Notes: generated by a model from the sequence alone, not told the origin. 64,000 bases of DNA from Pseudomonas tohonis (GCF_012767755.2 NZ_AP023189.1:4590001-4654000); one strand, 5' to 3'; positions 25,033-34,837 are shown, counted from the first letter of the stretch. Made by a program: numbers and translations.

Positions 25033-26214
25033 CTACCCGGTCACCTTCCCCGCTTTCAGCGAGGCGATCTGCTCAGGGGTGTAGCCCAGCTCGGCCAGCA
25101 CCTCGGCAGTGTGGGCGCCTACGGCTGCGCCGACATGGCGTGGCGCCGGCAGGCCGGTGGAGAACTTGATCGGGCAGGCGATCTGCCGTTGCGCCGGCAG
25201 CCCCTCACGCGGCACCTCGGTGACCAGGCCCCGGGCCTCGATCTGCGGGTGCCGCACCGCCTCGGAAAGCGGCAGCATCGGCTCGACACAGGCATCCAGC
25301 GCAGCGAACAGCTCGCGCCATTGGGCGAAGTCGCGTTTCTCGAACTCGATCTCGATGGCGCGCTTGAGCTCGCGCTGGTCCTCCGGCTTGGGCGACAGCC
25401 CGCGTGCAGCCAGCTCCGGCCGGCCGATGGCGGCACAGAACTGCTGCATGAACTGCGGCTCCAGGCTGCCCACCGAGAACCAGCGGCCATCGCGGGTTCG
25501 GTAGTAGTCATAGAAGCTGCCGCCGTTGAGCGCCTGGTTCTCCATGTCCGGCTCCACGCCCGCACCGAGGTAACCGGCGCCGGCCATGCCGTGCAGGCTG
25601 AAGGCGCAGTCGGTCATGCTCACGTCCACGTGCTGCCCCTCCCCCGTCGCCTGGCGCTGGATCACCGCCGCCAGCAGGCCCATCACCCCGTGCAGCGAGC
25701 CGCCGGCGATATCCGCCAGCTGCACGCCCAAGGGCAGCGGGCCGCTCTCCTGGCGCCCGGTGTAGCTGGCGATGCCGGCCAGCGCCAGGTAGTTGATGTC
25801 GTGGCCGGCCCGGTCGCGATAGGGCCCGGTCTGGCCGTAGCCGGTAATGGAGACGTAGATCAGCCTGGGGTTGATCGCCTTCAGCGCCTCGTAGCCCACG
25901 CCGAGCTTGTCCATCACCCCGGGGCGGAACTGCTCCAGCACGATGTCGTACTCGGCCACCAGCTGGCGCACCACCTCCACCGCCTCGGGACGCTTGAGGT
26001 CGAGGGCGATGCTGCGCTTGTTGCGATTGAGGTAGGCGTGGCTGGTGGAGGTGCCGCCGTCATGGGGCGGCAGCACGCGCACCAGGTCCATGCGGCTGGG
26101 GGACTCGACACGCAGCACCTCGGCGCCCATGTCGGCCAGCAGCAGCGAGGCGAAGGGCCCCGGCAGCAGGGTGGAGAAATCGAGGATCTTCAGCGAAGCG
26201 AGCGGGCCTTTCAT
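25033..26214 (-). CDS. Class III CoA transferase (CaiB/BaiF family)
   Basis: 393 residues; moves CoA between acyl thioesters and free acids, or acts as a racemase in some members. The N-terminus LKILDFSTLLPGPFASLLLADMG is typical; the family active-site region is AGHDINYLALAG. Full length. It is last gene of a four-gene minus-strand operon with an acyl-CoA synthetase 22 bp upstream. Substrate not predictable. Confidence 0.85.
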   Translation of the reverse strand: MKGPLASLKILDFSTLLPGPFASLLLADMGAEVLRVESPSRMDLVRVLPPHDGGTSTSHAYLNRNKRSIALDLKRPEAVEVVRQLVAEYDIVLEQFRPGVMDKLGVGYEALKAINPRLIYVSITGYGQTGPYRDRAGHDINYLALAGIASYTGRQESGPLPLGVQLADIAGGSLHGVMGLLAAVIQRQATGEGQHVDVSMTDCAFSLHGMAGAGYLGAGVEPDMENQALNGGSFYDYYRTRDGRWFSVGSLEPQFMQQFCAAIGRPELAARGLSPKPEDQRELKRAIEIEFEKRDFAQWRELFAALDACVEPMLPLSEAVRHPQIEARGLVTEVPREGLPAQRQIACPIKFSTGLPAPRHVGAAVGAHTAEVLAELGYTPEQIASLKAGKVTG

Positions 26215-26236
26215 GGCGACTCCATAGCGGTTCGGT

Positions 26237-27874
26237 TCATTCCCAATGCAGCGGCTGGCGTGCGTCCAGGCACGCGGCGACTGCGGCGAAACGTTGTTCC
26301 AGCACGTTGCGGCGGATCTTCATGGTCGGCGTCATGCAACCGTTATCCACCGTCCAGCTCTCGCGCACCAGCACGAAATGGCTGATGCGTTCATGGGGCA
26401 GCAGCTGGGCATTGAGCACCTGCAGGCTCGCCGCCAGCTCGGCCTCCACCTTGCTGCGCGGCTCGGCGCGGGCCGCGGGGCTGAGCTCGATCAGCGCCAG
26501 CGGCTGGTCCAGGCCGTTGCCCATCAGGCACACCTGCTCGACCCAGAGGTTCTTGGCGATCTCGCCCTCGATAGGCGCCGGCGCCACGTACTTGCCCTTG
26601 CTGGTCTTGAAGATGTCCTTCACCCGTCCGGTGATGCGCAGGTAGCCATCGGCGTCGATCTCGCCCTTGTCGCCGGTGTGCAGCCAGCCGGCCTGCAGCG
26701 TGTCGGCGGTCTTCTCCGGCTCCAGGTAATAGCCGGCCATCAGCGCCTGGCTGCGGTAGAGGATCTCGCCGTTCTCGGCGATGCGCACCTCGTTGTCCGG
26801 CATCACCCGCCCGACGCTGCCGAAGCGCACCTGACCGGGCCGGTTGAAGTTGCCGTAGGCGAAGTTCTCGGTCATGCCGTAGCCCTCGCAGATAGTCAGG
26901 CCGATGCGCCGGTACCACTCCAGCAGCGCCACCGGGATCGGCGCCGCGCCGCTGACCAGCACCCGCGCGCGGTCCAACCCCAGCCCCTGGCGCACCTTGC
27001 GCGCCACCAACGTGCCCAGCAGCGGGATGCGCAGCAGGCGGTCGAGCCTCGCCTGGGGCAGCTTCTCCAGCACCCCCTGCTGGAAGCGCGTCCACAGGCG
27101 CGGCACGGAGAAGAACACCGTCGGCCGCACCCGCCTGAGGTCATCGGCGAAGGTGTCAAGGGATTCGACGAAGGCGATGGCGCCTCCGCAATACAGGCTG
27201 TTGGTTTCCACCAGGAAGCGCTCGGCGGCATGGGACAGCGGCAGGTAGGAGAAGAACTGCTCGTGTTCGTCCAGCCCCATCTCCGCCACCGAGCGGCTGG
27301 AGGCGAAGGCGAAGGCCCCGGCGCGCTGCATCACGCCCTTGGGCTGGCCCGTGGTGCCGGAGGTATAGAGGATGCTGAGCAAATCCTCCGGGCGCTGCAC
27401 ATGCCCGTCGCGCAACGGCTCGTGGGCGGCCAGCAGTTCGTGCCATTTGTGCTGCGCGCCCAGGGTCGGGTACGGCATGGCGATGCGGACGACCTCGGCG
27501 GGAATGCCGGCCTCGAACTTCCCGGCCTCGTCGAGCTTGCCGAGGATGATCGCCTTGCACGCCGAGTGGCGCAGCACGTAGTCGATGCTCTCCACCGATT
27601 GCAGCGGGTACAGCGGCACGCTGACCAGCCCCGCGAGCATGATCGCCAGGTCGCTGATGATCCACTCGGCGCAGTTCTTCGCCAGGATCGCCACCCGGTC
27701 GCCGGGCACGCAGCCCAACACCCTCAGGGCGCTGGCCAGGCGCCGGGCCTGGTCGTCGGCCTGGCGCCAGGTCAGGTCATGCCACTGGCGCTCCACCGGC
27801 TGGCTGAGCCAGACGCGGTCCGGCGCGGTGGCCACCCAATGGGCAAGCCGCTGCAACGGCAGTTGGTCGGTCAT
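26237..27874 (-). CDS. AMP-dependent acyl-CoA synthetase/ligase
   Basis: 545 residues, ANL superfamily; activates a carboxylic acid to acyl-AMP and then acyl-CoA. The P-loop-like motif is ILYTSGTTGQPKGVM (about 170-185). The GYGMTENFAYGN block and the YRSQALMAGYYLEPEKTADT / GWLHTGDKGEIDADGYLRIT hinge region are present, followed by the C-terminal lid with GRVKDIFKTSKGKYVAP. The IFKTSKGKYVAP form resembles long-chain synthetases. A 112-bp gap separates it from the upstream amidohydrolase. Confidence 0.88.
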   Translation of the reverse strand: MTDQLPLQRLAHWVATAPDRVWLSQPVERQWHDLTWRQADDQARRLASALRVLGCVPGDRVAILAKNCAEWIISDLAIMLAGLVSVPLYPLQSVESIDYVLRHSACKAIILGKLDEAGKFEAGIPAEVVRIAMPYPTLGAQHKWHELLAAHEPLRDGHVQRPEDLLSILYTSGTTGQPKGVMQRAGAFAFASSRSVAEMGLDEHEQFFSYLPLSHAAERFLVETNSLYCGGAIAFVESLDTFADDLRRVRPTVFFSVPRLWTRFQQGVLEKLPQARLDRLLRIPLLGTLVARKVRQGLGLDRARVLVSGAAPIPVALLEWYRRIGLTICEGYGMTENFAYGNFNRPGQVRFGSVGRVMPDNEVRIAENGEILYRSQALMAGYYLEPEKTADTLQAGWLHTGDKGEIDADGYLRITGRVKDIFKTSKGKYVAPAPIEGEIAKNLWVEQVCLMGNGLDQPLALIELSPAARAEPRSKVEAELAASLQVLNAQLLPHERISHFVLVRESWTVDNGCMTPTMKIRRNVLEQRFAAVAACLDARQPLHWE

Positions 27875-27986
27875 CTTTCAACCCTCCTTGTTGTTCTTGT
27901 AGTGATCGGAGCGTCTCGCGGCCGGGGGAACGCAGGCGCCCGGCCCCACCGTCAACCTCGCGAACGCGAGGGCCCAGCCAGCGGCC

Positions 27987-28817
27987 TCACAGCCGGAACA
28001 CCCGGCGCGCGTTGCCATGGAGGAACTTCGCCTCGATCGCCTCGGGCAACCCCAGCTCCCTCACCTGGGTCATGCAGCGCTCCAGCGACAACTGCGGGAA
28101 GTTGCTGCCGAACAGCACCTTGTCCTGGCCGTAGCTGCGCATGAACTGCAGCAGCGCCTGGGGGTAGTAGCGCGGCAGGTAGGCGGAGGTGTCGATGTAG
28201 ATGTTGTCGTGCTTCCAGGCCAGGCCGATCATCTCCTCGGTCCAGGGGTGGCCGATGTGCCCGGCGACGATGCGCAGCTCGGGGAAATCCAGCGCCACCT
28301 CATCGAGGTAGGGCACCGGGCGGCCGGTCTCCGAGGGCATCAGCGGGCCGGTGTGGCCCACCTGGGTGCAGAAAGGGATGCCCAGCTCGATGCACTTCAC
28401 ATAGAGCGGGTAATAGAGCCGGTGGTTGGGCGGCAGCTTCCACAGCCAGGGCACGATGCGCAGCGCCTTGCAGCCCAGCTCCAGCACCGCCCGCTCCAGC
28501 TCGCGTACCGCCGCCAGGGGTTTGCCGAGATCCACCGTGGCGACCCCGACGAAACGCTCGGGGAAGGCGCGGGTGTACTCGGCCACCAGGTCGTTGTCGA
28601 ACACCCAGCGCTCCGGCCGGCACCAGGCGGCGAGCATGAGCTTGTCCACGCCCGCGCGGTCCATCTCCGCCACCGTCTGCTGCGGCGTCAGCGGCTGGTC
28701 GAGCAAGTGCGCGGAACCGGATTTCTCGAACAGCCGGACCACCTCCGGCAACAGCTCGCGGGCGCGGCCATTGGCAGGTTGGGCCCAGGCGTCGATGGCG
28801 CCCAGCGGTGCATTCAT
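27987..28817 (-). CDS. Amidohydrolase-2 family metal-dependent hydrolase/decarboxylase
   Basis: 276 residues, TIM-barrel amidohydrolase of the ACMSD-related group. Seen: GIPFCTQVGHTGP, the metal-ligand segment VAGHIGHPWTEEMIGLAWKH, YIDTSAYLPRYYP and VLFGSNFP near the C-terminus. The usual N-terminal His-x-His is replaced by DAWAQP, so metal binding may differ. Its place in an acyl-CoA operon suggests opening or decarboxylating a ring-derived or beta-keto acid; that is inference. Confidence 0.8.
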   Translation of the reverse strand: MNAPLGAIDAWAQPANGRARELLPEVVRLFEKSGSAHLLDQPLTPQQTVAEMDRAGVDKLMLAAWCRPERWVFDNDLVAEYTRAFPERFVGVATVDLGKPLAAVRELERAVLELGCKALRIVPWLWKLPPNHRLYYPLYVKCIELGIPFCTQVGHTGPLMPSETGRPVPYLDEVALDFPELRIVAGHIGHPWTEEMIGLAWKHDNIYIDTSAYLPRYYPQALLQFMRSYGQDKVLFGSNFPQLSLERCMTQVRELGLPEAIEAKFLHGNARRVFRL

Positions 28818-28884
28818 GGCAGTGACCTCCTGGTGTCCACACAGTGGCTGAACTCTAGCCCGGCCCGGGGCGCCGGGCCGGGGT

Positions 28885-30024
28885 TCAGAGCTTCATGCCG
28901 CGGCTGATGATCTCCTTCATGATCTCCGAGGTGCCGGCGAAGATGCGCTGGATGCGTGCGTTCGCATACATCTTGCAGATCGGGTACTCCCACATGTAGC
29001 CCCAGCCGCCGTGCAGCTGCACGCCCTCGTCCACCACCTTGCACAGCAGCTCGGTGGTGAACAGCTTGGCCTCGGCGGCCACCTCGGGGGTGAGCTTCTT
29101 CTGGTTGTGATCCATCACGCAGCGGTCGGTGAAGACCTGGGCGACGTCGATCTGGGTGCGCATCTCGGCCAGCTTGAAACGGGTGTTCTGGAAGTGCGAG
29201 ACGGGCCGGTCGAACGCCTTGCGCTCCTTCACGTAGTCGATGGTGGCCTGCAACGCCGCCTCGGCCCCGGCCACCGCGCCGCAGGCGTTGGTCAGGCGCT
29301 CCTGGGCGAGCATGTTCATCAGGTAGAAGAAGCCGCCCTTGGCATCGCCCAGCAGGTTGGCCTTGGGCACCTTGACGTTGTTGAAGAACAGCTCGGCGGT
29401 GTCCTGGCTCTTCATGCCCAGCTTCTTCAGGTTGCGCCCGCGCTCGAAGCCGATCATGTCGCGCTCCACCAGGAACAGGCCCATGGCGTGCTTGTTGGCC
29501 GGGTCGGTCTTGGCCGCGACGATTACCAGGTCCGCCAGCAGGCCGTTGGAGATGAACACCTTGGAGCCGTTCAGCTCGTAGTGGTCACCCTTGTCCACGG
29601 CGGTGGTGCGCATGCCGGCGAGGTCGGAGCCGGCGGAAGGCTCGGTCATGGCCACCGCGAGGATGATTTCGCCACTGATGATCCCCGGCAGGAAGCGCGC
29701 CTTCTGCTCGGCGTTGCCGTACTCGGCGATGTAGGGGCCGCACAGCGCCGAATGCAGCGGGATCATGAAGCCCGGCTCGTTGATGTGGGCCAGCTCCTCG
29801 CACATGATCTGCTCGTAGCGGAAGTCCTTGAGCCCGGCGCCGCCGTACTCCTCATCCGCCCAGGGCAACAGGAAGCCCATCTCGCCAGCCTTGCGCCACA
29901 CGGCGCGATCCACCACGCCCGCCTCCTCCCAGGCCTCCTGGTGCGGCACCACTTCCTTCTGCAGGAAGGCGCGGAACGCGTCGCGGAACATGTTGTGTTC
30001 GGTTTCGAAATGGATGCGCTGCAT
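28885..30024 (-). CDS. Acyl-CoA dehydrogenase
   Basis: 379 residues; FAD enzyme introducing an alpha-beta double bond into acyl-CoA and passing electrons to ETF. Motifs: AMTEPSAGSDLAGM, SNGLLADL, and the C-terminal QLHGGWGYMWEYPICKMYAN with RIFAGTSEIMKEII. The start is the ATG at 30024 with GGGAGA upstream, not the upstream in-frame ATG at 30117. First gene of the four-gene operon. Confidence 0.9.
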   Translation of the reverse strand: MQRIHFETEHNMFRDAFRAFLQKEVVPHQEAWEEAGVVDRAVWRKAGEMGFLLPWADEEYGGAGLKDFRYEQIMCEELAHINEPGFMIPLHSALCGPYIAEYGNAEQKARFLPGIISGEIILAVAMTEPSAGSDLAGMRTTAVDKGDHYELNGSKVFISNGLLADLVIVAAKTDPANKHAMGLFLVERDMIGFERGRNLKKLGMKSQDTAELFFNNVKVPKANLLGDAKGGFFYLMNMLAQERLTNACGAVAGAEAALQATIDYVKERKAFDRPVSHFQNTRFKLAEMRTQIDVAQVFTDRCVMDHNQKKLTPEVAAEAKLFTTELLCKVVDEGVQLHGGWGYMWEYPICKMYANARIQRIFAGTSEIMKEIISRGMKL

Positions 30025-30223
30025 GCGAAGGGTCTCCCTGGAAAAAAACGTTCCGCAGGGTAGGCGGCGCCCGCCCGCACGCTCAATGACGCAAGCGCTC
30101 AGGCTCGATTGACCCATGTGCTCAGCGTGGGCGGGACCACCCTCGCCGCCTCGTCACTCCCGCGAACGCGGGCGGCCAGTGAGCGGCGTTGACGGCCGTA
30201 GCCCAAGAGCTACAATCGCCAGC

Positions 30224-30532
30224 ATGATCGAGGTCCTCCAGAGCAGGGAGTTCGCCACCTGGCTGAACCACCTGAGCGACGGCAAGGCCAGGGCACGGAT
30301 ACTGGCTCGCATCGACCGCATGGCCGACGGCCACCTGGGGGACGTCGCACCGATAGGCGAGGGCCTCAGCGAAGCCCGGCTCCACTTCGGCCCCGGCTAT
30401 CGGCTCTACTTTCTCCAGCGCGGCCAGCTCCTGATCGTCCTCCTTTGCGGTGGCGACAAGGGCAGCCAGGGGCGAGATATCGGACACGCCAGGCGCATCG
30501 CCGCAGCCTGGAAGGAGCAACACCATGACTGA
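30224..30532 (+). CDS. RelE/ParE-superfamily toxin (HigB/Gp49-like)
   Basis: 102 residues. Pattern: FATWLNHLSDGKARARILAR, GLSEARLHFGPGYRLYFLQR, then LIVLLCGGDKGSQGRDIGHA. This matches the addiction-module killer subgroup related to phage Gp49/HigB, ribosome-dependent mRNA interferases. Toxin precedes antitoxin, and the two overlap by 8 bases. Confidence 0.85.
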   Translation: MIEVLQSREFATWLNHLSDGKARARILARIDRMADGHLGDVAPIGEGLSEARLHFGPGYRLYFLQRGQLLIVLLCGGDKGSQGRDIGHARRIAAAWKEQHHD

Positions 30533-30821
30533 AGACTTTTCCCGCTGGGACTCCGCCGACTACCTGCGTAGCGAGGAAGACATGGCCAACTACCTGGATG
30601 CCTGCATCGAGGAAGCCGGCGACGATCCCGCCTTCATCGCCAAGGCCCTCGGCACCCTCGCCCGCGCCAAGGGCATGACCCAGGTCGCCCGCGACACCGG
30701 CCTCTCGCGCGAGAGCCTGTACCGCGCGCTGTCCGGCGAGGGCAATCCCGAGTTCGGCACCATCCTCAAGGTCCTCAGGGCACTCGGCCTGCAACTGCAT
30801 GCCAGCCCCGCCCGCCACTGA
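30525..30821 (+). CDS. HigA-like antitoxin with helix-turn-helix
   Basis: 98 residues: AKALGTLARAKGMTQVARDT with the recognition helix LSRESLYRALSGEGNP and GTILKVLRALGLQL are diagnostic of the addiction-module antidote family. It should neutralise the toxin just upstream and autoregulate the pair. ATG at 30525 lies inside the toxin gene end. Confidence 0.87.
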   Translation: MTEDFSRWDSADYLRSEEDMANYLDACIEEAGDDPAFIAKALGTLARAKGMTQVARDTGLSRESLYRALSGEGNPEFGTILKVLRALGLQLHASPARH

Positions 30822-30847
30822 CGCGGTTTTTTCGCGCCCATAAAAAA

Positions 30848-30865
30848 GCCCGTCACGAGACGGGC
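30848..30865 (-). terminator. Rho-independent terminator of dctA
   Basis: GCCCGTC (30848-30854), loop ACGA, GACGGGC (30859-30865). Read on the minus strand it is followed by six T residues. It lies 46 bases past the dctA stop codon. Confidence 0.85.
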
Positions 30866-30911
30866 CTGGAAAATCTCCTCCCCGTGGGGAGGGAGGAGAG
30901 AATTACAGGGT

Positions 30912-32198
30912 TCAGACGCGCTGGGCTTCTACCTGCGGCGCGGCATTGCCGGCCAGTTCGCGGTCCAGGGTGTCGGTGTCCAGCTGCTTGCACCACTTGG
31001 CGACGACCAGGGTCGCCACGCCGTTGCCGACCAGGTTGGTCAGGGCGCGGGCTTCGGACATGAAGCGGTCGATGCCGAGGATCAGCGCCAGGCCCGCGAC
31101 CGGCAGGTGGCCGACGGCGGAGAGGGTGGCAGCCAGGACGATGAAGCCGCTACCGGTGACACCGGCGGCACCCTTGGAGGCGATCAGCAGCACCAGCAGC
31201 AGGGTGATCTGGTGGGTGATGTCCATCGGCGTGTCGGTGGCCTGGGCGATGAACACCGCGGCCATGGTCAGGTAGATGGAGGTGCCATCGAGGTTGAAGG
31301 AGTAACCGGTGGGGATCACCAGGCCGACGACCGACTTGTTGGCACCGAGTTTTTCCATCTTGGCGATCATGCGCGGCAGGGCGGACTCGGAAGACGAGGT
31401 GCCCAGCACGATCAGCAGTTCCTCGCGGATGTACTTGATGAACTTGAGGATGCTGAAGCCATGGGCGCGGGCGATGCCCCCCAGCACGATCAGCACGAAC
31501 AGCAGGCAGGTGATGTAGAAGCACAGCATCAGCTGGCCGAGCTGCACCAGCGAGCCCACGCCATAGGCGCCGATGGTGAAGGCCATGGCACCGAAGGCAC
31601 CGATGGGCGCGACCTTCATGATCACGTTGATGATGTTGAACATCACCTGGGAGATGCGCTCGATGAATTCGAACACCGGGCGGCCGTAGTCACCCATGCG
31701 GTGCAGCGCGTAGCCGAACAGCACGGAGAAGAACAGCACCTGGAGGATGTCGCCATTGGCGAAGGCGCCGACCACGGTCCCCGGGATGACGTTCATCAGG
31801 AAGTCGATGGTGGACTGCTTCTCGCCAGCCGCCGCGTAGGCCGCGATACCCTTGGTGTCCAGGGTGGTGGGGTCGACGTGCATGCCGACGCCGGGCTGCA
31901 CCACGTTGACCACGACCAGGCCGATCAGCAGCGCGAGGGTAGAGACGATCTCGAAATACAGCAGCGCGTAGCCACCGGTCTTGCCGACGGCCTTCATGCT
32001 CTGCATGCCGGCGATGCCGGTGACCACGGTGCAGAAGATGATCGGCGCGATGGCCATCTTGATCAGCTTGACGAAGCTGTCACCCAGCGGCTTCAGGGCG
32101 ACGCCGGTCTGCGGGTAGAAGTGGCCGACCAGGATGCCGATGGCGATGGCCACCAGAACCTGGAAATAAAGGCTTTTGTAGAGGGGTTGACGGGTCAT
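30912..32198 (-). CDS. dctA: C4-dicarboxylate/proton symporter DctA
   Basis: 428 residues; imports succinate, fumarate and malate through the inner membrane (DAACS family, eight membrane helices plus two re-entrant loops). Signatures: the serine-rich [13 protein letters not shown] loop, [16 protein letters not shown], and [18 protein letters not shown]. Start ATG at 32198 behind AGAGGA. A sigma-54 promoter lies upstream, as expected for DctB/DctD control. Confidence 0.95.
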   Translation of the reverse strand: MTRQPLYKSLYFQVLVAIAIGILVGHFYPQTGVALKPLGDSFVKLIKMAIAPIIFCTVVTGIAGMQSMKAVGKTGGYALLYFEIVSTLALLIGLVVVNVVQPGVGMHVDPTTLDTKGIAAYAAAGEKQSTIDFLMNVIPGTVVGAFANGDILQVLFFSVLFGYALHRMGDYGRPVFEFIERISQVMFNIINVIMKVAPIGAFGAMAFTIGAYGVGSLVQLGQLMLCFYITCLLFVLIVLGGIARAHGFSILKFIKYIREELLIVLGTSSSESALPRMIAKMEKLGANKSVVGLVIPTGYSFNLDGTSIYLTMAAVFIAQATDTPMDITHQITLLLVLLIASKGAAGVTGSGFIVLAATLSAVGHLPVAGLALILGIDRFMSEARALTNLVGNGVATLVVAKWCKQLDTDTLDRELAGNAAPQVEAQRV

Positions 32199-32323
32199 GG
32201 CAGGTCCTCTCGGGTGGTGCGGGGCCTGATTCCGTACAGGGGCGCACCACCGGTCTCTATCACCTCCCTTGCTGGGAGACTTTGTTGTTCTGCGATCCAA
32301 ACCAATGGATGGCACCGCTCCTA

Positions 32324-32340
32324 TCGCAAGGGCTGTGCCA
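32324..32340 (-). promoter_or_regulatory. Sigma-54 promoter of dctA
   Basis: On the minus strand TGGCACAGCCCTTGCGA matches the -24/-12 consensus TGGCAC-N5-TTGC exactly, about 125 bases ahead of the dctA start. Transport genes for C4-dicarboxylates are classically RpoN/DctD dependent. Confidence 0.85.
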
Positions 32341-32521
32341 ACCAGAACGGATCGCGCAACACCTAGTGCGCCGTGGCCTACAGAAAACAACGGGGGGCTG
32401 TAGGACAATTCTTCAGGCGGATTCCCGCCAAGGCGCCCGGGGGATTCCCGCCACGACCACCCCTTGTCGCCCCCTCGCGCCCCGCCCTACCATCGGCCAC
32501 CCCGAACCAGGAAGCCGCCCC

Positions 32522-33520
32522 ATGCGCGAGCGCACCATCGCCAGTCATTTCGTCCGTGCCGCCCTGCGCGGTCCCGAGCGCCATGGCCTGGATTGCGCCG
32601 CCATCCTGCGCCACGCGGGCATCCAGGCGGCATTGCTGGAAGAGCCCCGTGCCCGGGTCGCCCCGGAGCAGTTCAGCCGGTTGATGCAGTTGCTGTGGGA
32701 GGCGCTGGACGACGAGTACATGGGCTTCGGCCGCCAGCGCAGCAAGCGCGGCACCTTCGCCATGATGTGCCACGCGATCATCCACTGCCGCAGCCTGGAG
32801 AAGGCCCTGGGGCGAGGGGCGATGTTCTACGGCCTGTTCCCCGAGGCGCCGCGCATCCTCCTGGAGCGCGAGGGCGAATCGGTACGCCTGACGGTGGATG
32901 ACGCCACCCTCTGGGACCCGGACCACTTCCTCGTGGAAAGCCTGCTGGTGATCTGGCACCGCCTCGGCAGCTGGCTGATCGGCCAGCGCATCCGCCTGGA
33001 GGAAGCCACCTTCGCCTATGCCGAGCCCGAGCATGTCGGCGAATACGAACTGCTGTTCCCCACCCAGCGCCGCTTCGATGCGCCCAGCACCAGCCTGCTG
33101 TTCAACGCCCGCTACCTGGCCATGCCGCTGCTGCAGGACGAACGCACCCTCAAGCACTTCCTCGAACACTCCCCCGCCGACCTGCTGGCCCGCCCCGATG
33201 GCGGCGACAGCCTCACCAGCCAGATCCGCCGCCTGCTGGGCCGCGACTGCCGCACCTGGCCGGACCTGGAAGCGGTGGCGCAGCAGCTGCACATCAGCCC
33301 GCAGACCCTGCGTCGCCACCTGCGCGAGGAAGGCTCCAGCTTCCAGGAACTCAAGGATCACCTGCGCCGCGACCTGGCGATCTACCACCTGGGCCGCGAC
33401 GAGTTGTCCATCCAGGACATCGCCGAGCAGCTCGGCTTCTCCGAACCCTCGGCCTTCCACCGCGCCTTCAAGAAATGGACCGGCCTCACCCCCGGCGCCT
33501 ACCGCGCCCAGGAAGCCTGA
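32522..33520 (+). CDS. AraC-family transcriptional regulator (OruR/ArgR-like architecture)
   Basis: 332 residues. An N-terminal ligand-binding region of the Arabinose_bd type (AAILRHAGIQAALLEEPRAR, FAMMCHAIIHCRSLEKALGR) precedes a C-terminal double HTH: LEAVAQQLHISPQTLRRHLR and DIAEQLGFSEPSAFHRAFKK, ending in WTGLTPGAYR. Start ATG at 32522. Targets unknown; divergent from dctA. Confidence 0.88.
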   Translation: MRERTIASHFVRAALRGPERHGLDCAAILRHAGIQAALLEEPRARVAPEQFSRLMQLLWEALDDEYMGFGRQRSKRGTFAMMCHAIIHCRSLEKALGRGAMFYGLFPEAPRILLEREGESVRLTVDDATLWDPDHFLVESLLVIWHRLGSWLIGQRIRLEEATFAYAEPEHVGEYELLFPTQRRFDAPSTSLLFNARYLAMPLLQDERTLKHFLEHSPADLLARPDGGDSLTSQIRRLLGRDCRTWPDLEAVAQQLHISPQTLRRHLREEGSSFQELKDHLRRDLAIYHLGRDELSIQDIAEQLGFSEPSAFHRAFKKWTGLTPGAYRAQEA

Positions 33521-33553
33521 CCGCCCAAACCCGACTCGCGTAGCGCGCCAGCC

Positions 33554-33871
33554 TCAGCCCTTCGCCATCGCCGCCGCGCTGAGCATCTCGATCTCGCGGA
33601 TCTCGAAATCCCGTACCAGGAACTCCATGCGCCGCTCGTGGAAGGCCTGCATGTGCGGCAGGGAGGAATGGGCCTCCAGGTCCGCCCGCGAGCGCCACAC
33701 CTCGAAGAAGATGAACAGCGTCGGGTCGCGGGCATCGCGCAGCATGTGGTACTCGATACAACCCGCCTCCGCGCGGCTGGGCTCGACGTAGGCGCGGAAC
33801 AGCGCCTCGAACTCGTCGGCTTTCTCCGGGCGCAGGTGGGCATGGAGGATGAAGGCGCAGGTATCGCTCAT
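33554..33871 (-). CDS. ABM-domain protein (YgiN-like putative quinol monooxygenase)
   Basis: 105 residues, ferredoxin-like dimeric alpha/beta-barrel fold: FILHAHLRPEKADEFEALFR, AGCIEYHMLRDARDP, then FIFFEVWRSRADLEAHSSLP and HMQAF. It lies about 165 bp from the divergent mdaB. In Enterobacteria YgiN and MdaB act in the same quinone cycle, so the pairing supports a quinone-redox role. Confidence 0.85.
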   Translation of the reverse strand: MSDTCAFILHAHLRPEKADEFEALFRAYVEPSRAEAGCIEYHMLRDARDPTLFIFFEVWRSRADLEAHSSLPHMQAFHERRMEFLVRDFEIREIEMLSAAAMAKG

Positions 33872-34035
33872 GGGCAGACGCTCCGGTTGCTGGAAATGCG
33901 GCGCAGCCTATCGCAAGAGTCTATTGTCGATTCGTGCTTTTCACGCAAAGGCGATTTGCCCCGGAAGCGGTTTTTCCCGCGCACGGCCCTGGGTAACCTG
34001 CCGGCCATCGAGAACCTCACGAGGCCACCCCAGCC

Positions 34036-34620
34036 ATGAAAAAGATCCTCCTGCTCAACGGCGGCAAGCAGTTCGCCCATTCCGACGGCCGCTACAACCG
34101 CACCCTGCACGAAGCCGCCCTGGCCTACCTCGACCGCTCGGGCTTCGATGTGAAGGAAACCTTCATCGACGGCGGCTACGACACCGCCGAAGAAGTGCAG
34201 AAATTCCTCTGGGCCGACGTCATCGTCTGGCAGATGCCCGGCTGGTGGATGGGCGCGCCCTGGACCGTGAAGCGATACATCGACGAAGTCTTCACCGCCG
34301 GCCACGGCAGCCTCTACGCCAACGACGGCCGCACCCGTTCCGACGCCTCGCAGAAATACGGCAGCGGCGGCCTGCTGCACGGCAAGCAGTACATGATCTC
34401 CGCCACCTGGAACGCCCCGCAGCAAGCCTTCGACGACCCCACCGACTTCTTCGAGGCCAAGGGCGTGGACGCCGTCTACTTCCCCTTCCACAAGGCCAAC
34501 CAGTTCCTCGGCATGACCGCCCTGCCCACCTTCCTCGCCGTCGACGTGATGAAGCGTCCCGACATCGAAGGCGACATCGCCCGCTACGAAGCGCACCTGG
34601 CCAAGGTGTTCAGCGCCTGA
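34036..34620 (+). CDS. mdaB: NAD(P)H-dependent quinone reductase MdaB
   Basis: 194 residues, flavodoxin-like fold, FAD enzyme reducing quinones by two electrons. Seen: MKKILLLNGGKQFAHSDGRY, WADVIVWQMPGWWMGAPW, the SGGLLHGKQYMISATWNAP block and GMTALPTFLA. Length and sequence match MdaB. Divergent from the ABM-domain gene. Confidence 0.9.
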   Translation: MKKILLLNGGKQFAHSDGRYNRTLHEAALAYLDRSGFDVKETFIDGGYDTAEEVQKFLWADVIVWQMPGWWMGAPWTVKRYIDEVFTAGHGSLYANDGRTRSDASQKYGSGGLLHGKQYMISATWNAPQQAFDDPTDFFEAKGVDAVYFPFHKANQFLGMTALPTFLAVDVMKRPDIEGDIARYEAHLAKVFSA

Positions 34621-34627
34621 TGCCGTC

Positions 34628-34729
34628 CAGTGGGTCCCCGCGTTCGCGGGGATGACGGAATACTCATCACCCTCGCGAACGCGGGGATGGTGGAATACTC
34701 GTCACCCTCGCGAACGCGGGGGTCCACTG
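34628..34729. repeat. Compound palindromic intergenic repeat
   Basis: Three copies of a unit based on CCCGCG-TTCGCGGG, two on one strand and one inverted, joined by GGAATACTC spacers. The whole is bounded by CAGTGG and CCACTG, so it can fold into one long hairpin. Related single copies lie near 30150-30180, 27955 and 43530-43557. Confidence 0.75.
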
Positions 34730-34837
34730 AAAAGCCCCCGCCCTGCCATCCGGGCATCCGCACAGGCTCCCGCTCACGAGGCTGCAACGTTATGGAAGAG
34801 GCGGGAGCTCGCGAATGACGCCCGACGCGACGAAGCG

